From the NCBI GenBank assembly GCA_024228555.1, contig JAAETI010000248.1, forward strand, positions 1 through 33,431: a stretch of 33,431 nucleotides of DNA. The letters run 5' to 3'. Both the position numbers and the translations under genes were made by a program. This DNA comes from a bacterium. GTDB taxonomy: Bacteria; Actinomycetota; Acidimicrobiia; Spongiisociales; UBA5794. Positions 16,171 to 23,946 of this stretch are shown here, one piece after another. Every line of letters begins with the position of its first letter. Position 1 is the first letter of the stretch. Under the pieces are notes generated by a model. The model did no database searches, was not told where the DNA came from, and saw only the letters and a program-made list of their open reading frames with translations.

Positions 16171-16497
16171 CTACGGGCTGCTCAGGGCGTCGCGCAGCAC
16201 ACCCAACCGATCGGCGTCAATCCGGAACCATGCCCACTTGCCTCGCTTTTCCCGCGACAGCAGACCCGCCTCCGTCAGCAGCGAGAGATGGTGGCTGACT
16301 GTTGGCTGGCTTCGACCGAGCACCGCAGGCAGATCACATGCGCACAACTCCCCATTGGCCGAGTTGGCGATGAGGCTGATAATGCGAAGCCTGATGGGGT
16401 CTGCCAGGAGTTTGAACCCGCCGGCAAGTTCCTCGGCTTCGGCGGCGGCGATCGGTTCGACTAGGACCGGTTCGCAGCAGGTTTGGATGAGTTCCAT
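16171..16497 (-). CDS. arsR: ArsR-family arsenic-responsive repressor
   Basis: A 108-residue winged-helix regulator of the ArsR/SmtB family. The core PIRLRIISLI, then ELCACDL with Cys52 and Cys54, then the recognition helix QPTVSHHLSLLTEAGLL is the classic arrangement in which thiols on or near the DNA-binding helix sense As(III) or Sb(III). A further pair, Cys7-Cys8, at the N-terminus may take part in metalloid binding. It diverges from an arsenite methyltransferase gene, and a perfect 20-bp palindrome lies between them, so repression of both genes until arsenite binds is the expected logic. The family and sensor type are clear; the exact metal set is inferred. Confidence 0.93.
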   Translation of the reverse strand: MELIQTCCEPVLVEPIAAAEAEELAGGFKLLADPIRLRIISLIANSANGELCACDLPAVLGRSQPTVSHHLSLLTEAGLLSREKRGKWAWFRIDADRLGVLRDALSSP

Positions 16498-16513
16498 GAC
16501 CTCACTCTAGTTA

Positions 16514-16533
16514 ATATTGACGTACGTCAATAT
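16514..16533. promoter_or_regulatory. 20-bp perfect palindrome, probable ArsR operator
   Basis: ATATTGACGTACGTCAATAT is identical to its reverse complement. It starts 17 bases upstream of the arsR ATG and ends 47 bases before the arsM ATG. Each half contains TTGACG reading outward, so a bound ArsR dimer would cover a -35-like hexamer for both divergent genes. No convincing -10 match was found on either strand. Confidence 0.8.
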
Positions 16534-16579
16534 AACTGATAACGTCATATCGACAGTCATCAATACGAGGAGCAACCGC

Positions 16580-17347
16580 ATGACAGACACCAAGAATGAG
16601 ATCAGGGACAAGGTCAAGCAGCGCTACGCAGATGCGGCTCGTAGCGCCGAACCGTCGTGCTGCGACACGGACTGCTGCAGCCCCTCGGCATCCGATGCCT
16701 TCAAAACTGCAGACTCAGGCGACTTTGGGACCTGGTTGTACAAGACCGAAGAACTGTCGGAGATTCCCGACGGCGCCGCCCTCGCTTCTCTCGGCTGTGG
16801 CAACCCAACCGCCGTTGCCGACCTGAGCGCAGGCGAGACCGTGCTCGACCTAGGGTCCGGCGCAGGCATTGACGTCCTGCTGTCGGCAAAGCGGGTCGGA
16901 CCGACCGGGTTTGCCTATGGCATCGACATGACCGACGAGATGCTCGAACTCGCTCGGAAGCACCAAGAAGAAGCCGGCGCCGAGAACGTCGAGTTCCGCA
17001 AAGGGACCATCGAGGACATCCCGCTGGATACCTCCACGGTCGATGTCGTCATTTCCAATTGCGTGATCAATCTCTCAGCCGACAAACCAGCGGTCTTCGC
17101 CGAGATGCACCGGGTTCTCAAGCCGGGCGGTCGTCTCGGTATCGCCGATGTTGTTGCCGACAATGACCTGACCGATGCGGAGAAGCTCGAAAGAGGCAGC
17201 TGGGTGGGTTGCATCGCCGGAGCACTAGGTTTCGAGGAGTACGAGTCAGGGCTGGTCAACGCCGGATTCTCGGATGTGTCGATCGAATCGACCCACGTCG
17301 TTGCCGAAGGCATGCATTCCGCCATCATCAAAGCCACAAGGGCCTAG
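16580..17347 (+). CDS. arsM: Arsenite S-adenosylmethionine methyltransferase
   Basis: The start is the ATG at 16580, preceded by GAGGAGC; an open frame reaching back to 16517 would run through the operator and is rejected. The 255-residue enzyme has a SAM-binding Rossmann domain ([16 protein letters not shown] at 88-103, [10 protein letters not shown]) and the three conserved ArsM cysteines: Cys73 in LGCGNP, Cys161 in ISNCVINL and Cys211 in VGCIAGALG. Two N-terminal pairs, Cys27-28 and Cys32-33, are additional likely As(III) ligands. It methylates trivalent arsenic to methylated, partly volatile species. The divergent arsR and shared operator indicate arsenite induction. Confidence 0.95.
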   Translation: MTDTKNEIRDKVKQRYADAARSAEPSCCDTDCCSPSASDAFKTADSGDFGTWLYKTEELSEIPDGAALASLGCGNPTAVADLSAGETVLDLGSGAGIDVLLSAKRVGPTGFAYGIDMTDEMLELARKHQEEAGAENVEFRKGTIEDIPLDTSTVDVVISNCVINLSADKPAVFAEMHRVLKPGGRLGIADVVADNDLTDAEKLERGSWVGCIAGALGFEEYESGLVNAGFSDVSIESTHVVAEGMHSAIIKATRA

Positions 17348-17381
17348 AAACCCCCCCGTTCCTGCGTAGCCCGAACGTTCC
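17347..17381 (+). repeat. Copy A of a short 3'-end repeat
   Basis: The sequence GAAA, seven C, then GTTCCTGCGTAG (17347-17369) and GAACGTTCC (17373-17381) begins at the last base of the arsM stop. It matches a second copy after the GbsR-type gene at 21177, where GTTCTTGCGTAG and GAACGTTCC recur. In this copy the two parts are only a few bases apart. Confidence 0.5.
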
Positions 17382-17385
17382 GAAC

Positions 17386-17412
17386 GTGGGTGCCCGCGCC
17401 TCGGGCACCCAC
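17386..17412. terminator. Strong hairpin between arsM and the ABC permease gene
   Basis: GTGGGTGCCCG (17386-17396) and CGGGCACCCAC (17402-17412) form a perfect 11-pair GC-rich stem with a five-base loop. It lies between the convergent arsM and ABC permease genes and could terminate both. No T-tract follows. Confidence 0.7.
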
Positions 17413-17422
17413 GAATAGTCGA

Positions 17423-19855
17423 CTACTCCATTACCCGGAGCGTGCCGGGAAGGTCCATGCGGCGCATGCGCCGGACCGTGAACAGAGGAGCAATCGCAAC
17501 CGCCAGAATCCCGAGGACGACCAACGTGACGAGCGTTGCGGGCGACAGCTCAACCGTTAGGCCGATGTTCGGCATCGTCTCCTTAGCGGTGACATTGACG
17601 ACCCACCACACCATCCAGAGACCGCCGCCAAACCCGATCGCGGTTGCCGCGATCCCGATAATGGTGTTCTCGACAACCGCCATTCGCAACGCCTTCCTCA
17701 CGCGCACGCCATAGGCAAACATGGTCGCGTGCTCGCGCTGCCGCTCTTCGAAACTGATCGACGCCGAATTGAAAGCCATCAGGACGGCCAGCAGCAACAC
17801 GAAGAACGCAACCCCTTGCAGGATCCCCACAAACTGCGCCATTAGGTCATCGAGTTCGTCGGCCGCGGCCGACGCCTTCTGCGCCGAACTCACCGCATCA
17901 AGCTCAAACAATTCTCGTTGCACATCACCGGGAGTGAAGCCCGGGGCTGGGTTCGCATACATGACGTTGGCAAGACCGACCGCGTTTACTGACTCAAGAG
18001 CACTCACATCCATGTAGGCCGCAAATCGCAGCGGATTGTCGTGCAGGCCAGCGACGACGATGTCGGACTCGACGAACCCAAAGGTTGTCGGCCCGGTGCG
18101 AACCGGGTGCGTCACAGACACGGATTGGCCGACCACTACACCGAGGTCTTCGGCTGCGGCCTCCGCCAGAATCAGACCGTCTCCCTGCATCTTGTCACCG
18201 CTGATTGCCGGATGCCAGAGGTCATTGTCGAGATCGAGGATCTCAATCAAGAGATCGACATCCTCCACCCCCGAGGCCTTGGCCCCAATCTGCAGGATCG
18301 GGATGGTTTCCCCGACACTGGTGGCGTCGCCGATAGCGACAACCCCAGGATCGTCAGTCGGCAGCACACCCTCGAGGGTCACGACAAGCCGGTTCGGCGA
18401 GTCACCCTTGATAGCGTTGCCACCACGATCGATCGCACCGACAAACGAGTCGATTGAGCCAAGGAACCCGACGAGAACCGCAATCACCGCGGCAATCCCG
18501 AGCGTTGTCAGCACCGCCCGCCGCGGCGCCCGCAACAGATTGCGGAACGGCAACTGTGCAAACGTATCGCCGGGGAGCGGGATCCGCTTGAGCAGCGGTG
18601 CCAATCCGCCACCGCGGGAAGCCAGGTGCCCGGTCCGAATAGCCTCGATCGGCTTGACCCTGACCGCACGCCAGACCGGGTAGGCGGCGGCGAAGAACGG
18701 GATCACAAAGCCAATGACGGCCACCCAAGCGAAAAGACTCCACTGGAAATGGGTGATCCACACCGGGAGCGGCAAGAAGCTGACCAGGACCGACCTCATG
18801 AGCTGACCGAGTAGCACACCAACCAACACCCCAAATACGACTCCGAGGAAGGCGATCTGAGCACCGACGAGCAGCGGACGCAGCGCAATCTTGCGTGGCG
18901 AGATGCCAAGCGCCATCGAGATACCGATCTCTCTGCGCTGAGCTTCGGACAGACGTGTTATCAGGTTGAATGCCCCCATAACCGCACCGGCAAATATCAA
19001 GAAGGCGAAGATGCTGAACATCTCCTGGTCGTTCTCAACATCCTCAAACAGAATCCGATAGGAGGGATCCTCCTCCTTCATCATCACCTCGACGCCGACA
19101 CCAAGGTCGCCGATGGCTGATTCGATTTCGGCCGCCACTACGTCGCGGTCGCCATCGTCGGCAACAGTGACGATGAGATCGTTTACCGCACCTTCCATAC
19201 CGGTGAGACGCTGTGCGGTCTCCAGGGAGGTGAATACACCCGCATAGGTGCCCTGTGCGAACGTCGACGTGTTCTCAGGGACGACCATGAAGTACTCAGG
19301 GGTGAGGGCGCCGCCGGCGTAGGCAACATCCTCGCCACCGCTGACGGTTACGGACCCAGAAGGCGGCAGATCATTGTGGAAGATGAAGCCATAGTCGAGC
19401 AGAACCACCGGCTCCCCCGCATCGCTCGGCGCTAGCGCCGAACCTGTCTCAACGTGCCATCCGTTGATGGCGGGCCCGCCATCGGCAATATCGACGCCAA
19501 TCATTGATCCCGGGACGAGAAGCGTGTCGGCACCCGATGAAGCGTCGACCTGAGTAGGGCGGACGAGCCGCTCCTGCACTCCATCCAATGAGTCGGCATG
19601 GGCAATTCCCAAGGCCGCGGTCGCCAGTTCACCCTTGTCGACCGAGCTTTCGCCGGCGAGCTCGAACCGAACATCGAACATGTTCAGCAGCTCGACGCTG
19701 GCAACATTCGAGTCGCGACGCCAGTTGGCTGTACTAGTGAGACCGGCGTATGCACCGGTACCGATGCCGATGACGAGGGCAATCGCGATCACCTTCACCC
19801 AATACTTGCGTAGATCTCTCCACGACCAACGAAGAAGAAGAAACCAATCCTTCAT
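17423..19855 (-). CDS. FtsX-type ABC transporter permease (MacB/LolC-like)
   Basis: The start is taken at the ATG at 19855 (MKDWFLLLRWSWRDLRK), four bases after the ATPase gene stop; the frame continues upstream only as overlap. The roughly 810-residue product has two FtsX units. The first has an N-terminal helix (VIAIALVIGIGTGAYAG), a large extracytoplasmic domain of about 230 residues and three helices; a second FtsX block with its own extracytoplasmic domain follows. Segments such as RLSEAQRREIGISMALG and RQREHATMFAYGVR are the coupling regions seen in this family. With its ATPase partner it probably works as a mechanotransmission-type exporter of lipids, lipoproteins or peptides, not a classical importer. 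Confidence 0.92.
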   Translation of the reverse strand: MKDWFLLLRWSWRDLRKYWVKVIAIALVIGIGTGAYAGLTSTANWRRDSNVASVELLNMFDVRFELAGESSVDKGELATAALGIAHADSLDGVQERLVRPTQVDASSGADTLLVPGSMIGVDIADGGPAINGWHVETGSALAPSDAGEPVVLLDYGFIFHNDLPPSGSVTVSGGEDVAYAGGALTPEYFMVVPENTSTFAQGTYAGVFTSLETAQRLTGMEGAVNDLIVTVADDGDRDVVAAEIESAIGDLGVGVEVMMKEEDPSYRILFEDVENDQEMFSIFAFLIFAGAVMGAFNLITRLSEAQRREIGISMALGISPRKIALRPLLVGAQIAFLGVVFGVLVGVLLGQLMRSVLVSFLPLPVWITHFQWSLFAWVAVIGFVIPFFAAAYPVWRAVRVKPIEAIRTGHLASRGGGLAPLLKRIPLPGDTFAQLPFRNLLRAPRRAVLTTLGIAAVIAVLVGFLGSIDSFVGAIDRGGNAIKGDSPNRLVVTLEGVLPTDDPGVVAIGDATSVGETIPILQIGAKASGVEDVDLLIEILDLDNDLWHPAISGDKMQGDGLILAEAAAEDLGVVVGQSVSVTHPVRTGPTTFGFVESDIVVAGLHDNPLRFAAYMDVSALESVNAVGLANVMYANPAPGFTPGDVQRELFELDAVSSAQKASAAADELDDLMAQFVGILQGVAFFVLLLAVLMAFNSASISFEERQREHATMFAYGVRVRKALRMAVVENTIIGIAATAIGFGGGLWMVWWVVNVTAKETMPNIGLTVELSPATLVTLVVLGILAVAIAPLFTVRRMRRMDLPGTLRVME

Positions 19856-19859
19856 GATG

Positions 19860-20558
19860 TCACCAGCGCAAATCTTCGAGACGGGCCTTGCCATCGGCTG
19901 GCGGTCCGTCGCTCACTATCCGACCGCTACTCAGCTCAACGACCCGGTCTGCAACCCGCGAGATCTCGCGGTTGTGGGTGACCACAAGGACAGCCCTGCC
20001 CTCGGCAGCCTGTTTTTGGAGCAGCTCGAGAATCTGGACACCGGTCTCAAAGTCGAGTTCACCAGTCGGCTCATCGGCGAGCATCACGGGGTTGCCGGTT
20101 GCCAGCGCACGGGCAATGGCCACCCGTTGCTGCTCGCCACCCGACAGTTCGTGGGGAAACTGATCGACTCGCTCACCAAGTCCAACCGACTCGAGGACCG
20201 ATACGGGGTCGATCTCGTCTCGCCCGGCCACATCAGCACCGAACTGAACGTTCTCTGACGCAGTCAGCCCGGGGAAGATGTTGAAGCTCTGGAAGATGAA
20301 ACTCACAGAGGTGCGCCTGAAATCGAAGAGGTCCTTGCGGCCGGCCTTTGAGATGTCGACGCTGTCGACGACGATTGAGCCACCGGTGGGACCGTCCAGA
20401 GCGCCGATCATGTTGAGCAGCGTTGTCTTTCCCGAGCCGGAGGGCCCCAGGACAACAACAAACTCGCCGGCATCGACATGAAGATCGACGTCGGCAAGCG
20501 CCACGATTGGCACCCCGTCCCCAAACTGCTTCGACACCTTGCGGAGTTCGATCATCAT
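19860..20558 (-). CDS. LolD/MacB-type ABC transporter ATPase
   Basis: The start is the ATG at 20558, followed by a second ATG, with AAAGG just upstream; this gives 232 residues, standard for LolD-type ATPases. Walker A is GPSGSGKTT, the Q-loop lies in FIFQSFNIFPGLTASENV, the signature is LSGGEQQRVAIARAL, Walker B is PVMLADEPTGELD, and the H-loop is VVTHNREI. All key residues are intact, unlike the orphan ATPase at 6350. The FtsX-type permease gene follows immediately, so the pair forms an operon. It diverges from a GbsR/MarR-type regulator gene that may control it. Confidence 0.94.
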   Translation of the reverse strand: MMIELRKVSKQFGDGVPIVALADVDLHVDAGEFVVVLGPSGSGKTTLLNMIGALDGPTGGSIVVDSVDISKAGRKDLFDFRRTSVSFIFQSFNIFPGLTASENVQFGADVAGRDEIDPVSVLESVGLGERVDQFPHELSGGEQQRVAIARALATGNPVMLADEPTGELDFETGVQILELLQKQAAEGRAVLVVTHNREISRVADRVVELSSGRIVSDGPPADGKARLEDLRW

Positions 20559-20582
20559 CCGGCCTTTCGCCAAGCAGGCTTT

Positions 20583-20612
20583 GATTACCTGATTTGAGGT
20601 GACTACTGTCAA
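20583..20612 (-). promoter_or_regulatory. Possible promoter of the ABC exporter operon
   Basis: On the minus strand TTGACA (20612-20607) and TAATCA (20588-20583) are spaced by 18 bases, and the ATG at 20558 lies about 25 bases further on. The -35 is a perfect match to consensus and the -10 is only fair. Confidence 0.4.
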
Positions 20613-20617
20613 CGATA

Positions 20618-20641
20618 TCAGTAATCACTGAAATAAGTGAT
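20618..20641. promoter_or_regulatory. Overlapping dyads, possible GbsR/MarR-type operator
   Basis: TCAGT-AATC-ACTGA (20618-20631) overlaps ATCACT-GAAATA-AGTGAT (20624-20641). They lie between the divergent ABC operon and regulator gene, next to the proposed TTGACA box, a natural site for the regulator to bind. The symmetry is short, so this is tentative. Confidence 0.4.
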
Positions 20642-20674
20642 AGAGGATAAGGTCCCATTCGGGAAAGGACCCAG

Positions 20675-21172
20675 ATGCCGGAGACAGACCCTGACAGCAG
20701 CGCCAACCTTCAGGCATCTGTCGCCGAAGCGATCGAGTCCTTCAGCCTCGTGTTTGAGCAGTTCGGTTTTCCCCGTATGGGCGGCCGGATCTTCGCCTAC
20801 CTGATCCTCAGCGATGAGCCCTACGTGACTCAATCCGAGCTGACAGAGGCACTCCAAGCAAGCACCGGATCGATCAGCACGATGGTGCGCATGCTGGAGC
20901 AAATCGGATTCCTCGAGCGTGTGTCACTGCCGGGACACCGCCGCGACCGCTTCCGGCTGCGCACCGATCCGTTGGTTGAGATGACTCGCCGCCGCATCGA
21001 GGGAGCAATCAACGTCGTCGACATCCTCAACAGGGCCAAAGTCAAAAAGGAAGTGGGCCCGATCGCAACCGCTCGGCTGGAACGCGCCGAATCGTTCTAT
21101 CGCTACTTCCACGTGGAGATGGAACTCGCCCTGGTCCGCTGGCTCGAGGCCAATCCCCTACCAGCCGACTGA
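20675..21172 (+). CDS. GbsR/MarR-type transcriptional regulator
   Basis: A 165-residue winged-helix protein with GbsR-like features: an N-terminal helix (AEAIESFSLVFEQFGFPRMGGRIFAYLIL), the helix-turn-helix YVTQSELTEALQASTGSISTMVRMLEQIGFL at about residues 49-80, and the wing VSLPGHRRDRFRL. A C-terminal helical region should mediate dimerisation. AAAGGA provides a good ribosome site. Its divergent position next to the LolD/FtsX exporter operon suggests it regulates that operon and itself in response to an unknown ligand. The family is well supported; the target is inferred. Confidence 0.88.
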   Translation: MPETDPDSSANLQASVAEAIESFSLVFEQFGFPRMGGRIFAYLILSDEPYVTQSELTEALQASTGSISTMVRMLEQIGFLERVSLPGHRRDRFRLRTDPLVEMTRRRIEGAINVVDILNRAKVKKEVGPIATARLERAESFYRYFHVEMELALVRWLEANPLPAD

Positions 21173-21176
21173 GCTC

Positions 21177-21238
21177 GAAACCCCGTTCTTGCGTAGATTC
21201 CTCGACAAGGACCGCGATCACGTACGCAAGAACGTTCC
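21177..21238 (+). repeat. Copy B of the 3'-end repeat, with a perfect 12-bp inverted repeat
   Basis: GAAACCCC followed by GTTCTTGCGTAG (21177-21196) starts four bases after the regulator stop and matches the copy after arsM. CGTTCTTGCGTA (21184-21195) is the exact complement of TACGCAAGAACG (21223-21234) across a 27-base loop, and GAACGTTCC (21230-21238) again matches copy A. It could act as a terminator or be a small dispersed intergenic element. Confidence 0.55.
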
Positions 21239-21318
21239 AAGAAATCCCTACCGTTGACGTACAACAACGTGCATACTGTTGGTAGGTAGGAAGGCCTCTA
21301 TTACCAATGGAGGTGCAA

Positions 21319-22035
21319 ATGCTGGCAGGCAAAGGCTGTATCGATTTTCCGTGCACTGATGTGCGCCATGCGGGCAGCATCCAACCAGAAACGCCGACCC
21401 ATCCCGACAACATTCGCGTCATGATGGTTGTCGCCGCACCACCGGCGGACCGCACCGAATCAGTCGACCCAACCGCTGACCCCCTGATCCGTCAAGAGAT
21501 GCTTGCCGCGTTCCAGGCAGCCGGGTACGAGGTGAGCAACGTCGAGGACATTCGGAGTCTTGGCGTCTACGTGACCACCGCCGTCAAGTGTCCAAAGCTT
21601 GGTTTTGGACTCAAGCCTGAGACCATCGCCAACTGCTCATCACTTCTCGAAGCCGAGATTGCGGCGTTGCCGAATCTGCGGTCGATCCTCCTCATGGGCA
21701 ATACCGCGATCAAGGCAATCAACGAAGTAGCCACCCGTCTCCACGGTGCGCCGGTGATCCCGACGGGGTCTGCCTACAAGGTCAAGAGCCGCGAATATCG
21801 GCTCGGCGATGTCAGCCTGTTCCCTTCGTACCCCGAGTCGGGGCACAATCTCAGCGTCGAAGGCAATCGCGAAGAGGTCATCGCGGTCGATATCCGCAAC
21901 GCTATCAAGGTTGCGGGCGGACCGGCTACTCAATCACATCAAACCCGACCGAAGCGAGAACCGCACCGTTCACCTGAACCTGCACCACATGCGGTCCTGG
22001 AAGAATCCTTCGAGTCGTCATCTGCTGGAGACTGA
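21319..22035 (+). CDS. Uracil-DNA glycosylase superfamily protein, probable Fe-S type
   Basis: The ATG at 21319 is selected because GGAGG sits five bases upstream; an in-frame ATG at 21307 would overlap that Shine-Dalgarno sequence. The 238-residue product resembles COG1573-like uracil-DNA glycosylases in YVTTAVKCPK, CSSLLEAEIAALPNLRSILLMGNTAIKA and a late FPSYPESGHNLS. Cys7, Cys12, Cys91 and Cys106 (C-x14-C for the last pair) fit the [4Fe-4S] pattern of family 4-type enzymes. It should remove uracil or another damaged base. The last 35 or so residues are hydrophilic, outside the family core, and encoded antisense to the end of the AlkC-type gene, suggesting loss of an earlier stop. Residue-level activity is unproven. 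Confidence 0.78.
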   Translation: MLAGKGCIDFPCTDVRHAGSIQPETPTHPDNIRVMMVVAAPPADRTESVDPTADPLIRQEMLAAFQAAGYEVSNVEDIRSLGVYVTTAVKCPKLGFGLKPETIANCSSLLEAEIAALPNLRSILLMGNTAIKAINEVATRLHGAPVIPTGSAYKVKSREYRLGDVSLFPSYPESGHNLSVEGNREEVIAVDIRNAIKVAGGPATQSHQTRPKREPHRSPEPAPHAVLEESFESSSAGD

Positions 22036-23023
22036 TCTTCCGCTTGATTTCGACCACCTCGGCCGGATCAACTTCGACAACCTTGCCTTTGAACACCTTG
22101 CGCGAACCGGTGCCGGAAGCGTTCTGAAAGACAACGGCGTAGTCGAGCATGAGCCACTGCGGCGCTTGAGCGGTGGACGTCACGGAGAATTCGACATGGA
22201 CACTGGTGCCAACAGCAGCGATCTCAGGGGTCATCTGCAGGCCAGAGACTCGAACCTGAGGCTGATCGGAGAACCCAAGCAACGCCATCGCGCTTCGGTC
22301 TCCTGCTTTGAGAAGTGTTCGCAACGCGTGCTTTGTCAGAGCCGTAACCTCGTCTGATCCATCGTCCCATCGAGCCAGCGTTTCCACCGCAACCGCAGGA
22401 TGGTCCTTGCTGATGTCATTCAGGTTGTTGGCCACACTGCGCCTGACTACCTCCGACGGATCCCGGTACAGCACCTCCAGTACCGGCAGAATCGGACCCG
22501 GATCGGTCTTCAATGCGGGAATGCCCATCCCCCACGGCAACCGAGGACGGAACCCCTCGCTGGCCAGCCGACGCACGTTGGCGTCATCGCTGTTCGCCCA
22601 GACCAGCATCTGATCGGTCATCCGATCCGGATAGCGTTTTATGAATGGCCGCACCGCAAACTCAGCCGAGGCCAGCTTGGTGAACTGCTCTAGCGCTGGG
22701 ATCGACAGGTCTGGGTCGTCAACGCCATACTCCTCGACAAAGTCGTTGAAGCACCAGACGGTCATTGTTCCTGACTGAACGAGTTCTCCGGCCTGCCTCA
22801 TCACCGCAAGCGCCTCCGCGTAGTCGTCGGGGAGAACTGACCGCAACGTCATCGCGATATGCCGGACCCGTTGCTTGAGAGCGCGATCTTCCCAATCGTC
22901 GTCGAAGATGCAGCCCACCACCTCCTCGACATCAAGGCCCGGCCTCACCTCGGCAACAGCCATCACGATTCTTGTCACCGAAGGGCGATCGATGAAGTCC
23001 TTGAGAAGTGGTGGATCAGCCAT
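21926..23023 (-). CDS. AlkC-type DNA alkylation repair glycosylase (HEAT-like repeats)
   Basis: A 365-residue protein with an alpha-helical HEAT-like repeat region to about residue 255 and a C-terminal beta-rich domain from about 257 to 365 that looks immunoglobulin-like. Family marks are SAEFAVRPFIKRYPD, ASEGFRPRLPW and the segment around TDPGPILPVLEVLYRDPSEVVRRSVANNLNDISKDHP (roughly 174-209). The AlkC/AlkD superfamily excises N3- and N7-alkylated bases, and AlkC proteins with an Ig-like C-terminal domain have been described. It overlaps the convergent UDG-type gene by 110 bases, so two base-excision-repair genes face each other. Confidence 0.88.
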   Translation of the reverse strand: MADPPLLKDFIDRPSVTRIVMAVAEVRPGLDVEEVVGCIFDDDWEDRALKQRVRHIAMTLRSVLPDDYAEALAVMRQAGELVQSGTMTVWCFNDFVEEYGVDDPDLSIPALEQFTKLASAEFAVRPFIKRYPDRMTDQMLVWANSDDANVRRLASEGFRPRLPWGMGIPALKTDPGPILPVLEVLYRDPSEVVRRSVANNLNDISKDHPAVAVETLARWDDGSDEVTALTKHALRTLLKAGDRSAMALLGFSDQPQVRVSGLQMTPEIAAVGTSVHVEFSVTSTAQAPQWLMLDYAVVFQNASGTGSRKVFKGKVVEVDPAEVVEIKRKISLQQMTTRRILPGPHVVQVQVNGAVLASVGFDVIE

Positions 23024-23096
23024 AGCGATACATTAAGCCGTCAGAGTTGGCCATGGGTCGGGGTACGCTTTCAAGGAGCGGTTCGGAGGGAGAACG

Positions 23097-23888
23097 ATGA
23101 TGCGCAGCGACATGACGCGACGTGCGTTCATGCTGGATCTTGGGAGGGGAACGCTCGCCGTCGCCATGTTTGGCGTGACCGCAATTGCCTGCAGCACCGA
23201 CCCGACCACAAGCGCCGCCGCTGTGACGGGATCGACCAATCCCGTCACTACCTCTCCGATAACAACGTCTCCAGTAACCACGTCACCGATCGCTCCGACC
23301 GCCGTCGCTTGGGAGAGGGTCAATCTCGGATTCGTTTCCGCCTACGTCCTCGCCAGAAGGGGCGAAGCCGTGATCGTTGACACCGGCAATCCGGGAAGCG
23401 AGGACGCCATCGAGGCTGGCTTGGAGAGCCTCGACCTCGGCTGGAGTGACGTGGCTCATGTCATCGTGACTCATCTGCACGGGGACCATCAAGGGAGCCT
23501 CCCCGGCGTCATGAACCTGGCCGCAGATGCAACCGGATACGCCGGAGCCCTCGACATCCCCGAGATCTCTTCTCCGCGGGAGCTCGTTCCTGTCGGCGAC
23601 GGCGACTCGGTCTTCGATCTCGAGATCATTGCCACCCCCGGTCACACTCGGGGCCACATCTCCGTATTCGACCGTGCCGGAGGCTTGGCCGTGGTCGGCG
23701 ATGCACTGAATGGGAGGGACGGCGGCGTCGCCGGGGCGAACCCTGATTTCACAGACGATATGGCCACTGCGAACGAGTCCATCAAGAAGCTCGCTGAGCT
23801 GACCTTCGACACAGTCGCGTTCGGCCACGGCGACCCGGTGATCGGCAATGCATCCCAGCAAATCGCCGACTTAGCCGCCGGTCTATAG
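23097..23888 (+). CDS. Secreted Tat-type lipoprotein MBL-fold hydrolase
   Basis: A 263-residue protein with an N-terminal TRRAFM twin-arginine motif, a hydrophobic stretch and a lipobox (TAIAC, Cys32), so it is probably exported folded and lipid-anchored. A Thr/Ser/Pro linker at about residues 33-68, with near-repeated TTSP units, tethers the enzyme. The metallo-beta-lactamase domain has THLHGDH at 125-131, then TPGHTRGHISV, GDALNG and a final FGHGDPV. These are the usual ligands of the glyoxalase II/lactonase-like branch. GGAGGGAGA upstream is a strong Shine-Dalgarno sequence. Substrate unknown. Confidence 0.9.
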   Translation: MMRSDMTRRAFMLDLGRGTLAVAMFGVTAIACSTDPTTSAAAVTGSTNPVTTSPITTSPVTTSPIAPTAVAWERVNLGFVSAYVLARRGEAVIVDTGNPGSEDAIEAGLESLDLGWSDVAHVIVTHLHGDHQGSLPGVMNLAADATGYAGALDIPEISSPRELVPVGDGDSVFDLEIIATPGHTRGHISVFDRAGGLAVVGDALNGRDGGVAGANPDFTDDMATANESIKKLAELTFDTVAFGHGDPVIGNASQQIADLAAGL

Positions 23889-23946
23889 AACTGGGCTAAC
23901 CAGCTCGCCGCGAATTTCGTATGCTGAGTATCCGCTATCGGAGGCA

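Noticed and set aside
16517-16579. N-terminal extension of ArsM back to 16517
   Set aside because: The extension would be encoded by half of the operator palindrome and has no family similarity; the Shine-Dalgarno sequence points to 16580.
19805-19817. CTTGCGTAGAT in the ABC permease gene, matching part of the 3'-end repeat
   Set aside because: It lies inside a well-supported coding sequence and lacks the flanking parts of the repeat.
21254-21262. TTGACGTAC upstream of the UDG-type gene, matching half of the arsR-arsM palindrome
   Set aside because: Only one half-site is present and the gene has no arsenic link; a nine-base match is plausible by chance.
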